From IMG/VR virus record IMGVR_UViG_3300006117_000046, positions 1-25,864 of that record: a DNA stretch of 25,864 nucleotides. One strand, given 5' to 3'. Origin of the DNA: a virus. The position numbers and the translations under genes were made by a program. The notes below the pieces were generated by a model. It did not search any database. It was given only the letters and a program-made list of their open reading frames with translations, and had not been told where the DNA came from. This document shows, in pieces, positions 1 to 6,448 of the stretch (the stretch's first letter is position 1; each line of letters begins with the position of its first letter).

Positions 1-1
1 T

Positions 2-718
2 ACAACAGATGGTACCCAGTGGATTGATATTAATAGTAATCAGTCTGTAGGGTCATGGAATCCTTTAATACAAAATAATGATGCTTCAGTAATTTATTCC
101 GCTGGTACAATTGACAATGCAAGCAGTGCTCTTGTCATTGGTCCTTGGTCTGCATCATCTAAGGGGCTAAGAATAGATAATAGTGGACGTATTGCTATTA
201 ATACATCTTTTACAGGTGCTACCCTTACATTAAACGGCTCATTAAGTTCCAATAGTACTATTAGTACTACAGGTGATATTAATGCAACTGGTGCTCTCCG
301 CGTTACAGGAAATATTACTACTGCGGGTACTATTAGCGCTACAGGAAATATTACTACTACAGGTACCATTAGCGCTGCAGGTAATATTACTACTGCAGGT
401 AATATTAATGCTGCAGGTGATATTACAGCTTTCTACACCTCTGATAAACGTCTTAAAAATAATATTAAGTCAATTACATCAGCTCTTGATAAAATTGAAG
501 TAATAAACGGTGTAGAATATGACTGGAATACTGAACTTCAAGATAATCACGCCGGACACGATGTCGGTGTAATCGCTCAAGAGATTGAACATGTGTTACC
601 TGAAGCTGTTACAACCCGTAAAGATGGGTATAAGGCGGTAAACTACGATAAGGTTATACCTCTTTTACTACAAGCTATTAAAGAACTTAAAGCCGAAGTT
701 CAATTACTTAAAAAATAA
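2..718 (+). CDS. Tail fibre C-terminus with S74 intramolecular chaperone (5' partial)
   Basis: The reading frame is open from base 2, with no start in the window, and gives 238 C-terminal codons of a receptor-binding tail fibre or spike. The first ~85 residues are Asn/Ser/Gly-rich fibre sequence. Codons 269-430 encode nine six-residue repeats of the type (A/T)G(N/D/T)I(T/S/N)(T/A), as expected for a trimeric beta-structured shaft. From about base 434 comes a typical peptidase S74 chaperone domain: TSDKRLKNNI at the expected self-cleavage site (Ser codon 440-442), then GVIAQEIEHVLPEAV, a KAVNYDKVIPLLLQAIKEL helix and a terminal coiled coil ending in KK. In this family the domain trimerises, helps the fibre fold and cuts itself off. 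The family call is firm; which fibre or receptor is unknown. The gene ends 42 bases before an early-type gene. Confidence 0.9.
   Translation, partial: TTDGTQWIDINSNQSVGSWNPLIQNNDASVIYSAGTIDNASSALVIGPWSASSKGLRIDNSGRIAINTSFTGATLTLNGSLSSNSTISTTGDINATGALRVTGNITTAGTISATGNITTTGTISAAGNITTAGNINAAGDITAFYTSDKRLKNNIKSITSALDKIEVINGVEYDWNTELQDNHAGHDVGVIAQEIEHVLPEAVTTRKDGYKAVNYDKVIPLLLQAIKELKAEVQLLKK
269..430 (+). repeat. Nine 18-bp tandem coding repeats in the fibre shaft
   Basis: Units run in frame from 269 in steps of 18 bases, with a common form close to gcaggtaatattactact. The unit at 287-304 is the most diverged. Units at 305-322 and 341-358 are identical. Translated, they give a six-residue Gly-Asx-Ile repeat. 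This is protein-level repetition of a fibre shaft, with scope for copy-number change by slippage or recombination. Confidence 0.85.
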
Positions 719-725
719 AATTATC

Positions 726-754
726 TTGACCTATAGTGGTACATAGCCTATTAT
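726..754 (+). promoter_or_regulatory. Sigma70-like early promoter, leaderless geometry
   Basis: TTGACC at 726-731, a 17-base spacer, and TATTAT at 749-754. Only six bases separate the -10 box from the ATG at 761, so the usual start point would fall on or next to the A of the ATG. An inverted repeat (CCTATA 730-735, TATAGG 752-757) and a direct repeat (GGTACAT at 738-744 and 756-762) overlap it and could be an operator. Confidence 0.6.
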
Positions 755-760
755 AGGTAC

Positions 761-1633
761 ATGACCAAGATTCTCTGCATAGGCGATATTCACAATAGGT
801 GGGTAGCTGCTGAGGCTATTGCATCGAAGTATGATGCTACTCATACCATTGTATTTGTTGGCGACTACTTCGATAACTTTCATGATACAGCTATTGACGC
901 AGATCAAACTGCTCGTTGGTTGAAGGAGTCATTGTCAAAGCCTAATCGAATTCATCTAATGGGTAACCATGATGTTAACTACGATTACAGAAATGTTCGT
1001 GATAGTGGTCAGATTTATCATTGTTCTGGTTATTCACCCGCTAAGGATGACGCTATTAATAGGAATATGACCAATGAAGATTGGGATAAAATCGAGATAG
1101 CTTATTATAAGAATGGTTTTTGGTTTTCTCATGCTGGATTCCATCCTTTCTGGTTTGGTAATCCTGTAACTGGGATGACTAATGAGTCTATTATAAAAAA
1201 GCTTGATAAGATTAGACAGGACATTAAGGACAGAACTTATAGTAATGAGCTCTGTGGTGCTGGTCGATGCAGAGGAGGCAGTCATCGAGTAGGTGGTCTT
1301 CTCTGGAGAGATCAGTATCAGGAGTCATATACTGGTGAGTACTGGAATGATCAGTCTGGTATTAAACAAGTCTGTGGTCATACTCCAATGCGCAAGGGTA
1401 TTGATATAGAGGAGACTCGAAATAAAGGACTCTGTATTGATATTGATTGTGGTCTTCAACAAGTTCTTGAAATCCTAGAAGATGGTACCTATAATATCAT
1501 TGATACAGGAGTAGAGAACTTTTATCAAGAATCAGAAAGAAAGTTCCAAGAGGAGCTAATAGCTGCTAAAAAGAAACAGTATGCTTCTCTTGGAGCTTAT
1601 GATGGTATCTATAACTCTTTAAACAAATCATGA
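761..1633 (+). CDS. Calcineurin-like metallophosphoesterase (PPP-type)
   Basis: This 290-residue protein has the complete dinuclear-metal phosphoesterase motif set: GDIH (Asp9, His11), GDYFDN (Asp35, Asp38), GNHD (69-71), SHAG (His124) and CGHTP (His207). The LLWRD stretch near residue 180 resembles phage protein phosphatases of the PPP family. It would hydrolyse phosphate esters, either on proteins or on nucleotides; the substrate cannot be told from sequence. It is the first gene behind the promoter at 726 and overlaps the next start by four bases (ATGA), so it heads an early-type operon. No Shine-Dalgarno precedes the ATG. The last ~45 residues are a charged helical tail. Two more phosphoesterases lie within 6 kb, but they share only the metal motifs with it. 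Confidence 0.85.
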   Translation: MTKILCIGDIHNRWVAAEAIASKYDATHTIVFVGDYFDNFHDTAIDADQTARWLKESLSKPNRIHLMGNHDVNYDYRNVRDSGQIYHCSGYSPAKDDAINRNMTNEDWDKIEIAYYKNGFWFSHAGFHPFWFGNPVTGMTNESIIKKLDKIRQDIKDRTYSNELCGAGRCRGGSHRVGGLLWRDQYQESYTGEYWNDQSGIKQVCGHTPMRKGIDIEETRNKGLCIDIDCGLQQVLEILEDGTYNIIDTGVENFYQESERKFQEELIAAKKKQYASLGAYDGIYNSLNKS

Positions 1634-1986
1634 AAAAAGTAATTGTCCCAGAACAAAGAGAAGAAGCAAATTATTATTCTGATTTTTCAGGTCAGCCTCT
1701 TGGAGATGGTTACGAACCTCCTGTTATACTAAAGCTTGAGTTTAGCTATGGATCAGAGTATGATGGATCTGAAATTACTCTACATTTGTCAGACAGAGAT
1801 GTAGCACCAATTCTAGAATTAATTAGTTCAAAACTTAATCCAGATGTTCAAAAGATCTTAAAAGTTGCATTTAATGAAAATGATGAAGAGTATTTCAATG
1901 CCATTGAGGCAAGAGATCCTATGGAGTGTGAGCATAGGATCTCTTGTAATAATCTATACAAAAAGCTTTTAGGACATGAGCGATAA
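1630..1986 (+). CDS. Conserved-looking hypothetical protein (118 aa)
   Basis: I do not recognise a named family. The acidic protein starts with a short polar segment (YYSDFSGQPLGDGYEPP). A beta-rich core follows, LKLEFSYGSEYDGSEITLHL, which looks like a small ligand- or protein-binding sheet, then a helical half with HLSDRDVAPILELISSKL. There are two cysteines near residues 99 and 105, but no metal-binding set. The ATG overlaps the preceding stop as ATGA and the 3' end overlaps the next gene by 11 bases, so translation is probably coupled. Tight packing and AGA/AGG-dominated arginine codons are shared with its neighbours. Function unknown. Confidence 0.7.
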   Translation: MKKVIVPEQREEANYYSDFSGQPLGDGYEPPVILKLEFSYGSEYDGSEITLHLSDRDVAPILELISSKLNPDVQKILKVAFNENDEEYFNAIEARDPMECEHRISCNNLYKKLLGHER

Positions 1987-2245
1987 AGCAAAAGACGAAG
2001 ATTTTATTCCTGTATTCAGTGTAGGAATGTATAAAGGAAACCCTGCTGTAAGGACTTTAGATTATGAAGATAATCTAAGAAGTACTCAAATAGCAGGCTT
2101 TATGACAGCAATTCTAGATTGTGTAGTTGATATGGTTGATGAACAAGATCAAACAGAATTTGAAGAACAAATCCTAGAAGCATTTGAGATCTTTGTTGCT
2201 AATAGATTTGAGAACACAAACAAATATAAAATAGAAGAAGAATAA
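1976..2245 (+). CDS. Hypothetical acidic protein (89 aa)
   Basis: A small acidic protein (SDKAKDEDFIPVFSVGMYKG at the N-terminus). It has a short beta segment, then two predicted helices, one of them around AGFMTAILDCVVDMVDEQDQ, and an acidic tail. It starts inside the end of the upstream gene (overlap 1976-1986), with AGGA only about two bases before the ATG, so translation probably depends on coupling. No family recognised. It belongs to the packed operon 761-3757. Confidence 0.65.
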   Translation: MSDKAKDEDFIPVFSVGMYKGNPAVRTLDYEDNLRSTQIAGFMTAILDCVVDMVDEQDQTEFEEQILEAFEIFVANRFENTNKYKIEEE

Positions 2246-2247
2246 GC

Positions 2248-2276
2248 TTGAAGTGTCCTAGGGTTGGATATACTAT
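2248..2276 (+). promoter_or_regulatory. Internal sigma70-like promoter before the second phosphoesterase
   Basis: TTGAAG at 2248-2253, a 17-base spacer, and TACTAT at 2271-2276, with TATACT at 2269-2274 as an alternative -10 at 15-base spacing. The ATG at 2284 is seven bases after TACTAT. The TTG at 2248 is in frame with the gene, so a gene finder may take it as a start codon; the promoter reading explains it better. Confidence 0.45.
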
Positions 2277-2283
2277 TATTGGT

Positions 2284-2940
2284 ATGAAGGATGTATTTTA
2301 TAAACCTGTAAAGGTTAGCTCAACAGATCATGATGTTCTGTTCTGGGGCTGTATGCACTATGGTCATGATCCAAAATGGGATGTTCCTATCTGGAAGACC
2401 AGAGGATATAATAGTTCTGAGGAGCATGATGAGGGTCTGATTAAAAACTGGAACACAAAAGCTAATAAGAATACTATTGGTTTCCTTCTAGGTGACACTA
2501 TCTTTGGCTATAAGGCTGATGAGAGGCTATTGAAGCTTTTTAACAGACTTAACTTTAAAGAGCTCTATATTCTCCCTGGTAACCATCAGGCTGGATATAA
2601 GCAGATCTTTGATTCATTGCATGAGAATGTTCTTAATGTTGATGGTCATGAGAAGCTGATTCATTTTGTTCCAAACTATCTAGAGGTTGTAGTGAATGGG
2701 CAGGCTATTGTGCTAAGCCATTTTCCTATAATTTCTTGGAATGCTCAGGCTAAAGGATCTTATCATCTTTTTGCTCATGTTCATGGTAATCTTGGAAGAT
2801 CTGAGCTTGGTAGACTCTATCTAAGCACTGGATTGAACCATGAGGTTTCTGTAGAGGTTAATCCTTTTCCTTTGACCTTTGGTGAGATTCGAGCTATCAT
2901 GAGGGCAAAGAAACAAACAGTACCAGATCATCATGAGTAA
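2284..2940 (+). CDS. Calcineurin-like phosphoesterase with altered metal motifs
   Basis: This 218-residue protein belongs to the metallophosphoesterase fold of the small MJ0936/YfcE-like type: CMHYGHD near residue 23, GDTIFG near 70, LPGNHQAGY near 98, LSHFPI near 145 and FAHVHGN near 165. Two normally invariant metal ligands differ. Motif I reads CMH instead of DxH, and the GNHD motif reads GNHQ. The enzyme may therefore use one metal, have a changed reaction or be inactive. I chose ATG 2284 over the in-frame TTG at 2248 because the upstream stretch reads as a promoter and the extra 12 residues add nothing family-like. It overlaps the next gene by eight bases. Substrate unknown. Confidence 0.75.
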   Translation: MKDVFYKPVKVSSTDHDVLFWGCMHYGHDPKWDVPIWKTRGYNSSEEHDEGLIKNWNTKANKNTIGFLLGDTIFGYKADERLLKLFNRLNFKELYILPGNHQAGYKQIFDSLHENVLNVDGHEKLIHFVPNYLEVVVNGQAIVLSHFPIISWNAQAKGSYHLFAHVHGNLGRSELGRLYLSTGLNHEVSVEVNPFPLTFGEIRAIMRAKKQTVPDHHE

Positions 2941-3253
2941 GAAACCAACACTAAAAGATAAAGTTAAAGTATATGAGCAATTTCTGCACAAGATTAGTAT
3001 GGCTTGTACCTGTATGGATAATTTAGCCATTCAAGAGCTTGTGCAGAATGCTGATGCTTTCAGCTATGCTCATAGGCAGGGTAATGGAGAGCTTTCTGAC
3101 AGACAGCAACAAGAGCTTATTAATGCTAAGTTCTGGATGCTTTTATATACACCTAAAGCAGATAAGACTAGAGAAGAGCGAAGAAAAAGGAGAGCTGAAA
3201 ACAGTGATCCTGAGATCATTAATAAAGTTTTGAGAGAGGAGGGATTAATATGA
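2933..3253 (+). CDS. Hypothetical helical protein (106 aa)
   Basis: No family recognised. The sequence is mainly helical and charged: a Lys-rich start, a central HKISMACTCMDNLAIQELVQ region and a very basic stretch (KADKTREERRKRRAE) near residues 75-90 that could bind nucleic acid. Three cysteines are present but only CTC is clustered. Its start overlaps the upstream phosphoesterase gene and its stop overlaps the next ATG (ATGA). The final codons carry the GGAGGG that can serve as ribosome binding site for the following gene. Confidence 0.65.
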   Translation: MSKKPTLKDKVKVYEQFLHKISMACTCMDNLAIQELVQNADAFSYAHRQGNGELSDRQQQELINAKFWMLLYTPKADKTREERRKRRAENSDPEIINKVLREEGLI

Positions 3254-3522
3254 AACAGGCGCCTAATCTCAGAGCTAATGAAAATGGATGTATCTTTGAA
3301 AAAGATATTCTAAAGGCTTTACCTGAAGAGCTAATCCCTTTGTGGGAGAATTATATGAGAGGTAAGACAGTTCAGGATGCAGGTTTTGATGAATGGGAGA
3401 TCTATGCATATGACTATACAACTTTTCAGGACCATATTTTAAACCTTATATGGAAGGAAGAAAGGGCTGTGTCATTAAATGAATTAACTAAACAGGCTCA
3501 AGAACTTGATATGGGATACTAA
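3250..3522 (+). CDS. Hypothetical protein (90 aa) with a true Shine-Dalgarno
   Basis: An acidic helical protein (LKALPEELIPLWENYMRGKTV) of unknown function. It is one of the few genes here with a clear ribosome binding site: GGAGGG at about 3239-3244, several bases before the ATG, inside the last codons of the preceding gene. It is followed by stop-T-ATG (TAATATG), so the next gene starts one base after its stop. Probably expressed early with the rest of the operon. Confidence 0.65.
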   Translation: MKQAPNLRANENGCIFEKDILKALPEELIPLWENYMRGKTVQDAGFDEWEIYAYDYTTFQDHILNLIWKEERAVSLNELTKQAQELDMGY

Positions 3523-3523
3523 T

Positions 3524-3757
3524 ATGAAAGCAGTAAGAGTTGAGTATGATTCAGATGGTGGTATAGGTAATGATGTAATGCACATTGTTGGTGCTGGTAT
3601 GGTTCAAAAGTCTATGACTAATCCTAGATTTATTATTATCAGAGCAGTTGATGAAAATAATCATATAGTAGGAGAGCCTATCAAAATTGATATGGACATT
3701 GATGTGAACTCAGTATTAGAAACAGAATACCCTTATGAAGATTATGACAAATCATGA
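3524..3757 (+). CDS. Hypothetical acidic protein (77 aa)
   Basis: The start is placed at the ATG at 3524, directly after the previous stop (TAATATG), instead of the in-frame TTG at 3506 inside the upstream gene. The product begins MKAVRVEYDSDGGIGNDVMH and looks beta-rich, with strands around GAGMVQKSMTNPRFIIIRAV and EPIKIDMDI, then a Tyr/Asp-rich tail. No family recognised. It is the last gene of the operon; five bases after its stop lies the 3' end of the opposing HNH endonuclease gene. Confidence 0.65.
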   Translation: MKAVRVEYDSDGGIGNDVMHIVGAGMVQKSMTNPRFIIIRAVDENNHIVGEPIKIDMDIDVNSVLETEYPYEDYDKS

Positions 3758-3762
3758 TAAGA

Positions 3763-4539
3763 TTAATTTAGTTCACCCATACCAAGTATAAACCCATCAG
3801 GTATAGGAACATCTCTTTCTATTCTTTTCTTTTGTTTAAGTGTTGGATGGTAAATCCAAATTCTACCTTTAACAGCTTTATTGCCTTTATTTCTATAATT
3901 TCCTTTAACCCATCCAACAGGTATTGATTCATCAGGTCTTATTCTTCTTGTTTCTTTTGTTTCAAAGTTACAGATACTAATCATACCTTTTGTATTCAAA
4001 GGACAGCCTAATACCCATCCTTCTGGTAAGTCATCTTTTGATTTGATTCTTGTTCTTTTAAGTGTTATAGGATTGTAGCAGTGCTTGAGATTATTTGTCC
4101 TCTTTTGTCTTTTGGCATTATATGCAGCTCTTTCAGAAAAATATTTTCTATAATAACTGAACAAATGAGAATTATAGTATCTGTTTGGCAAATCTTTATT
4201 GCCTATTGTCTTCATTCTAAGAAAAGCATTGATCATTTTCATTCTATAGACATCAATAAACATTTTAACCAAAATGGCATGAATAATAAAATGTTCTCTG
4301 GATGTTAAGAATGCAATGTTTTCAGGATCTTTATTACCACCTCTTTTAAAGGATGTTGGTAAGATATGATGGCCTTCGACATAACCTAATAAGGCTTTGG
4401 CATCTGTTCTGTTTCTAGATCTTTCTAATGCTCTAGAAATAATATTAAAATACCATCTTGTATATTTGTTTTTTAATGCTATATTACAAACAAGAGTAAG
4501 ATAGTGATTGGAGTGAGTATAAGTATTTGTGCTGGTCAT
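3763..4539 (-). CDS. HNH homing endonuclease with C-terminal GW-repeat DNA-binding region
   Basis: A 258-residue free-standing endonuclease. The HNH core lies at residues 55-90: EGHHILP (His57, His58), DPENIAFLTS (Asn74) and REHFIIH (His83, His87). Three repeats of about 25 residues follow at 154-178, 190-213 and 230-253, each ending in IPxG(W/F)(V/I)xG. Such repeats are common in phage homing enzymes and probably bind DNA. These genes cut related phage DNA lacking them and spread by repair. It opposes its neighbours and sits between the end of the operon at 3757 and the plus-strand terminator at 4566-4601, as if inserted between a gene and its terminator. A late-type element at 4616-4623 and a hairpin lie in its leader. 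Confidence 0.88.
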   Translation of the reverse strand: MTSTNTYTHSNHYLTLVCNIALKNKYTRWYFNIISRALERSRNRTDAKALLGYVEGHHILPTSFKRGGNKDPENIAFLTSREHFIIHAILVKMFIDVYRMKMINAFLRMKTIGNKDLPNRYYNSHLFSYYRKYFSERAAYNAKRQKRTNNLKHCYNPITLKRTRIKSKDDLPEGWVLGCPLNTKGMISICNFETKETRRIRPDESIPVGWVKGNYRNKGNKAVKGRIWIYHPTLKQKKRIERDVPIPDGFILGMGELN

Positions 4540-4565
4540 AGTGTTTAAGGATATGGTGACTAGAG

Positions 4566-4601
4566 CCTGTGAGGGTTGCAGCCCTGTGACAGGTATTTTT
4601 T
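4566..4601 (+). terminator. Rho-independent terminator (plus), also a hairpin in the HNH leader
   Basis: The outer stem CCTGT/ACAGG (4566-4570 and 4589-4593) encloses an inner stem AGGG/CCCT (4572-4575 and 4582-4585) with a six-base loop, followed by a T-rich tract (about 4594-4601). The direction fits plus-strand termination of the operon ending at 3757. On the minus strand the same bases fold in the presumed leader of the HNH mRNA, ending about 26 bases before its ATG. Confidence 0.65.
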
Positions 4602-4615
4602 ATTAGTACCAATAT

Positions 4616-4623
4616 TATTTATT
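4616..4623 (-). promoter_or_regulatory. T4-late-like element for the HNH gene
   Basis: AATAAATA on the minus strand, seven of eight matches to TATAAATA. Unlike the other late-type elements in this window it lies about 76 bases before the start codon, leaving a leader that contains the 4566-4593 hairpin. It sits two bases from the TTGACA of the opposing early promoter. Confidence 0.35.
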
Positions 4624-4624
4624 C

Positions 4625-4652
4625 TTGACATCCTAGATATTCGAGCTATATT
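4625..4652 (+). promoter_or_regulatory. Sigma70-like early promoter, leaderless geometry
   Basis: Perfect TTGACA at 4625-4630, a 16-base spacer and TATATT at 4647-4652. The ATG at 4659 follows after only six bases. No Shine-Dalgarno is present, so a leaderless mRNA is likely if the promoter is used as drawn. Confidence 0.65.
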
Positions 4653-4658
4653 TTAGGG

Positions 4659-5021
4659 ATGACCAATCATGAAAAGATTATAGAATTGATTAAGATTTGG
4701 CGTAATCTTATCTCTTGTAATCATTGCAAAGATAGGGATTTTCATTTCAGAATTAATACTCATTATTACTACGATGGGTTGTGCGAATATGAAGTCGAGC
4801 ATCATGGCTATATTTTACATGATATAAGAGATGAAGAATTTAAGACATTATATGAAGCTGAAGTTCATCTCATTCATAATGTTCTAAGATTTGGTATTCT
4901 TCAAGAACTTGATTGGTATATTGAGCATTATGGGGATCCTGAATGGGATCAGCATGATAGATACAATAAGCAGGATCTTGAGAGTCTTAGAAAAGCTGTT
5001 CTTGATATAGCACCAGAGTAA
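4659..5021 (+). CDS. Hypothetical protein (120 aa)
   Basis: No family recognised. The protein is rich in His, Tyr and acidic residues, with CNHC near residues 20-23 and several other histidines (HYYYDG, EVEHHGY, HDIRDE), so metal binding is possible but not shown. A helical region follows (FKTLYEAEVHLIHNVLRFGI), then LDWYIEHYGDPEWDQHDRY. It heads a short plus-strand operon behind a strong promoter, and the next gene starts one base after its stop (TAATATG). Confidence 0.7.
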   Translation: MTNHEKIIELIKIWRNLISCNHCKDRDFHFRINTHYYYDGLCEYEVEHHGYILHDIRDEEFKTLYEAEVHLIHNVLRFGILQELDWYIEHYGDPEWDQHDRYNKQDLESLRKAVLDIAPE

Positions 5022-5022
5022 T

Positions 5023-5178
5023 ATGAACCAGCCTGTACAAAAAGCTCTAGAACATTTATCAGACTTTTCGGCTGATGTTATAGCATCATTAACATTAGCT
5101 GAGAATTATGATCTTAAACAAATTGCCTATGATCTGGATTTAGTATTAACTGAATTAAGATATAAACTAGAAGATTAA
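5023..5178 (+). CDS. Small hypothetical helical protein (51 aa)
   Basis: A short open frame starting one base after the upstream stop in the TAATATG arrangement. It encodes 51 residues beginning MNQPVQKALEHLSDFSADVI and ending in RYKLED, an amphipathic and mostly helical product without cysteines or a membrane segment. The stop-T-ATG junction shared with other genes here, and the lack of another gene in this gap, support it as real. No function can be assigned. Confidence 0.6.
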   Translation: MNQPVQKALEHLSDFSADVIASLTLAENYDLKQIAYDLDLVLTELRYKLED

Positions 5179-5181
5179 ATA
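5176..5181 (+). promoter_or_regulatory. TAAATA late-like core before the 65-aa membrane protein
   Basis: GATTAAATA ends at 5181, five bases before the ATG at 5187. The same GATTAAATA-N5-ATG arrangement occurs at 10073-10084. The TAA is also the stop of the 51-residue gene, so this may be coincidence. Confidence 0.3.
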
Positions 5182-5186
5182 ATAAT

Positions 5187-5384
5187 ATGACACCTTTTGA
5201 ACTCATTGGACATATTACAATGGGTTTGTTTGCTGTAGGAATGATTCTATTCTTCTTAATGATCTTTAAGGGAGTTAAGAAAGTAAAGAAGAGAGGTAGA
5301 AAAGCTGATAGAAGGCTTAGAAGGTTTAATGTCTGGTTAAGAGAGTTTGAAAAGTTTAAGAAGAGTTGGTTCTATGAGATTTGA
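5187..5384 (+). CDS. Small inner-membrane protein with basic tail (65 aa)
   Basis: One membrane segment spans about residues 8-29 (LIGHITMGLFAVGMILFFLM). It is followed by a very basic cytoplasmic tail (KGVKKVKKRGRKADRRLRRF) and an aromatic end. By the positive-inside rule the C-terminus faces the cytoplasm. It could be a small host-membrane modulator, or it could tether something to the membrane. It is not in the lysis cassette and has only one span, so holin is less likely. It lies nine bases after the 51-residue gene. Confidence 0.65.
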   Translation: MTPFELIGHITMGLFAVGMILFFLMIFKGVKKVKKRGRKADRRLRRFNVWLREFEKFKKSWFYEI

Positions 5385-5405
5385 GTCAAAAAAAAAACAT
5401 TTTAG

Positions 5406-5413
5406 TATAAATA
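5406..5413 (+). promoter_or_regulatory. T4-type late promoter, exact consensus
   Basis: TATAAATA matches the T4 late -10 consensus in all eight positions, in a non-coding gap after a run of ten A residues. The ATG at 5422 starts eight bases later, so the leader would be only one or two bases. Confidence 0.6.
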
Positions 5414-5421
5414 ATATTAAT

Positions 5422-5688
5422 ATGAAATTTGATAAACTCACAGAAGCCTATTTGAAGGTTGTTAATGAAATGGGTATGAGTAATGTACCCACAACATTAA
5501 ACAGTGTTGGTCTCACTTATGTACCTTATAGAAATGAACAAGAAGCAGGAGCAATTCCTCATTTTGTGAGAGATGAAGGGTACACTTCGATAATTCCTCT
5601 TGAACATGGATGGGCTTGTGAGGCTAAGATGTTAAAGAGACATCAATCAGAAATTAAAAATTTTATAAAAAATTATTGGCTTGATTAA
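5422..5688 (+). CDS. Hypothetical late protein (88 aa)
   Basis: I chose the ATG at 5422 because a perfect TATAAATA lies just upstream. Longer in-frame starts (TTG 5347, ATG 5374) would run back into the preceding gene and through the promoter. The product begins MKFDKLTEAYLKVVNEMGMS, has a central GLTYVPYRNEQEAGAIPHFVR and ends in a basic helix with NYWLD. No family recognised. If the late promoter is real this may be a virion or assembly protein. It converges on the phosphoesterase gene at 5763; the 74 bases between hold no clear terminator. Confidence 0.6.
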   Translation: MKFDKLTEAYLKVVNEMGMSNVPTTLNSVGLTYVPYRNEQEAGAIPHFVRDEGYTSIIPLEHGWACEAKMLKRHQSEIKNFIKNYWLD

Positions 5689-5762
5689 GCTTGATCTGTC
5701 CTTAGATGTCCTATAGAACAAATAAAAGTAACAGCAATTGTTAACTTTGAAATAACAAAAGC

Positions 5763-6434
5763 CTAAATCTCTTTCAAAGTAACCTTACCTTCCTTGTCTA
5801 TTATTAGATAGTGACAAGGTTCATCACAAAAAGAGCCTGAGTTGTGATACTCTTTTCCTGATTCTAAGCATACAAAGCTTTCAGCAAAATGGATATGCCC
5901 TCCAAAAATGGCATCATAGTTTTTGTCTTTAATATAGTTTAGAGCTTTGTCTCTTATATTGGTTTTGATCTTTAAGAACCTTTTAGATGTCCTCTTTAAC
6001 CATCTACTAAATGTTTTGGTTCTATCAATGCTCTGGAAAAAATAATAAATCCTTTCAGCAATATCTGTTATCCAAGGGTGCTTAAAAATAAATGGATCAA
6101 ATTGATGAAAATGAATAAACAACATCTTCTTTCCATTTACTTCAAGTTCTAACTTCTCAACAAACTCGAGTCCTAGAATCTTGATAATGTTCTTTGACTT
6201 TAGATCATGATTACCAAGAATAAAAGTAACTTTCTTCTTCTTTGATATCTTTCTTAATAGGCTCAGAATATTCCAATGTCTCTTTTTATATCTTTCTATA
6301 TACTTTGAGTCAAATACATCCCCATTAAGGATTAAATGATCATACTTTTCATTCTTTAGAACTTTAGCCAAAGATTTAACTTTAGAAACAGGACTCCCTA
6401 GATGAATATCTGAAATGACTAAAATATTGGACAT
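5763..6434 (-). CDS. Calcineurin-like phosphoesterase, LpxH-like
   Basis: A 223-residue protein with all metal motifs intact: SDIHLGS (Asp9, His11), NGDVFD (Asp39), LGNHD (75-77), FIHFH (His108) and GGHIH near residue 178. The compact size and SDIHLG start resemble UDP-2,3-diacylglucosamine hydrolases (LpxH) and related enzymes, but membrane or nucleotide substrates cannot be separated by eye. A basic segment at about residues 135-165 (RTKTFSRWLKRTSKRFLKIK) could contact membrane or nucleic acid. It reads away from the coiled-coil gene. Its ATG lies six bases after AATAAATA (minus 6448-6441), so it may be late-expressed, unlike the other two phosphoesterases. Confidence 0.85.
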   Translation of the reverse strand: MSNILVISDIHLGSPVSKVKSLAKVLKNEKYDHLILNGDVFDSKYIERYKKRHWNILSLLRKISKKKKVTFILGNHDLKSKNIIKILGLEFVEKLELEVNGKKMLFIHFHQFDPFIFKHPWITDIAERIYYFFQSIDRTKTFSRWLKRTSKRFLKIKTNIRDKALNYIKDKNYDAIFGGHIHFAESFVCLESGKEYHNSGSFCDEPCHYLIIDKEGKVTLKEI

Positions 6435-6440
6435 CTTAAC

Positions 6441-6448
6441 TATTTATT
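6441..6448 (-). promoter_or_regulatory. T4-late-like element for the third phosphoesterase
   Basis: AATAAATA on the minus strand, seven of eight to consensus, followed by six bases and the ATG at 6434. It shares one base with the -35 box of the divergent plus-strand promoter, so both polymerase forms could not bind at once. Confidence 0.5.

Noticed and set aside
269-430. CRISPR-like direct repeats
   Set aside because: The units are contiguous 18-base coding repeats without spacers, in frame with the fibre.
2248-2940. Longer phosphoesterase starting at TTG 2248
   Set aside because: The TTG lies in a -35-like box and the extra residues are not family-like; ATG 2284 follows the -10 box by seven bases.
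761-2940. Tandem duplication of phosphoesterase genes
   Set aside because: The two proteins share only short metal motifs and differ in length and motif spacing.
4540-4658. A tRNA or other structured RNA in the gap before 4659
   Set aside because: The only structure is the terminator hairpin; no cloverleaf can be drawn.
5347-5688. Longer version of the 88-residue protein
   Set aside because: It would translate through an exact TATAAATA and overlap the upstream membrane protein; ATG 5422 is the better start.
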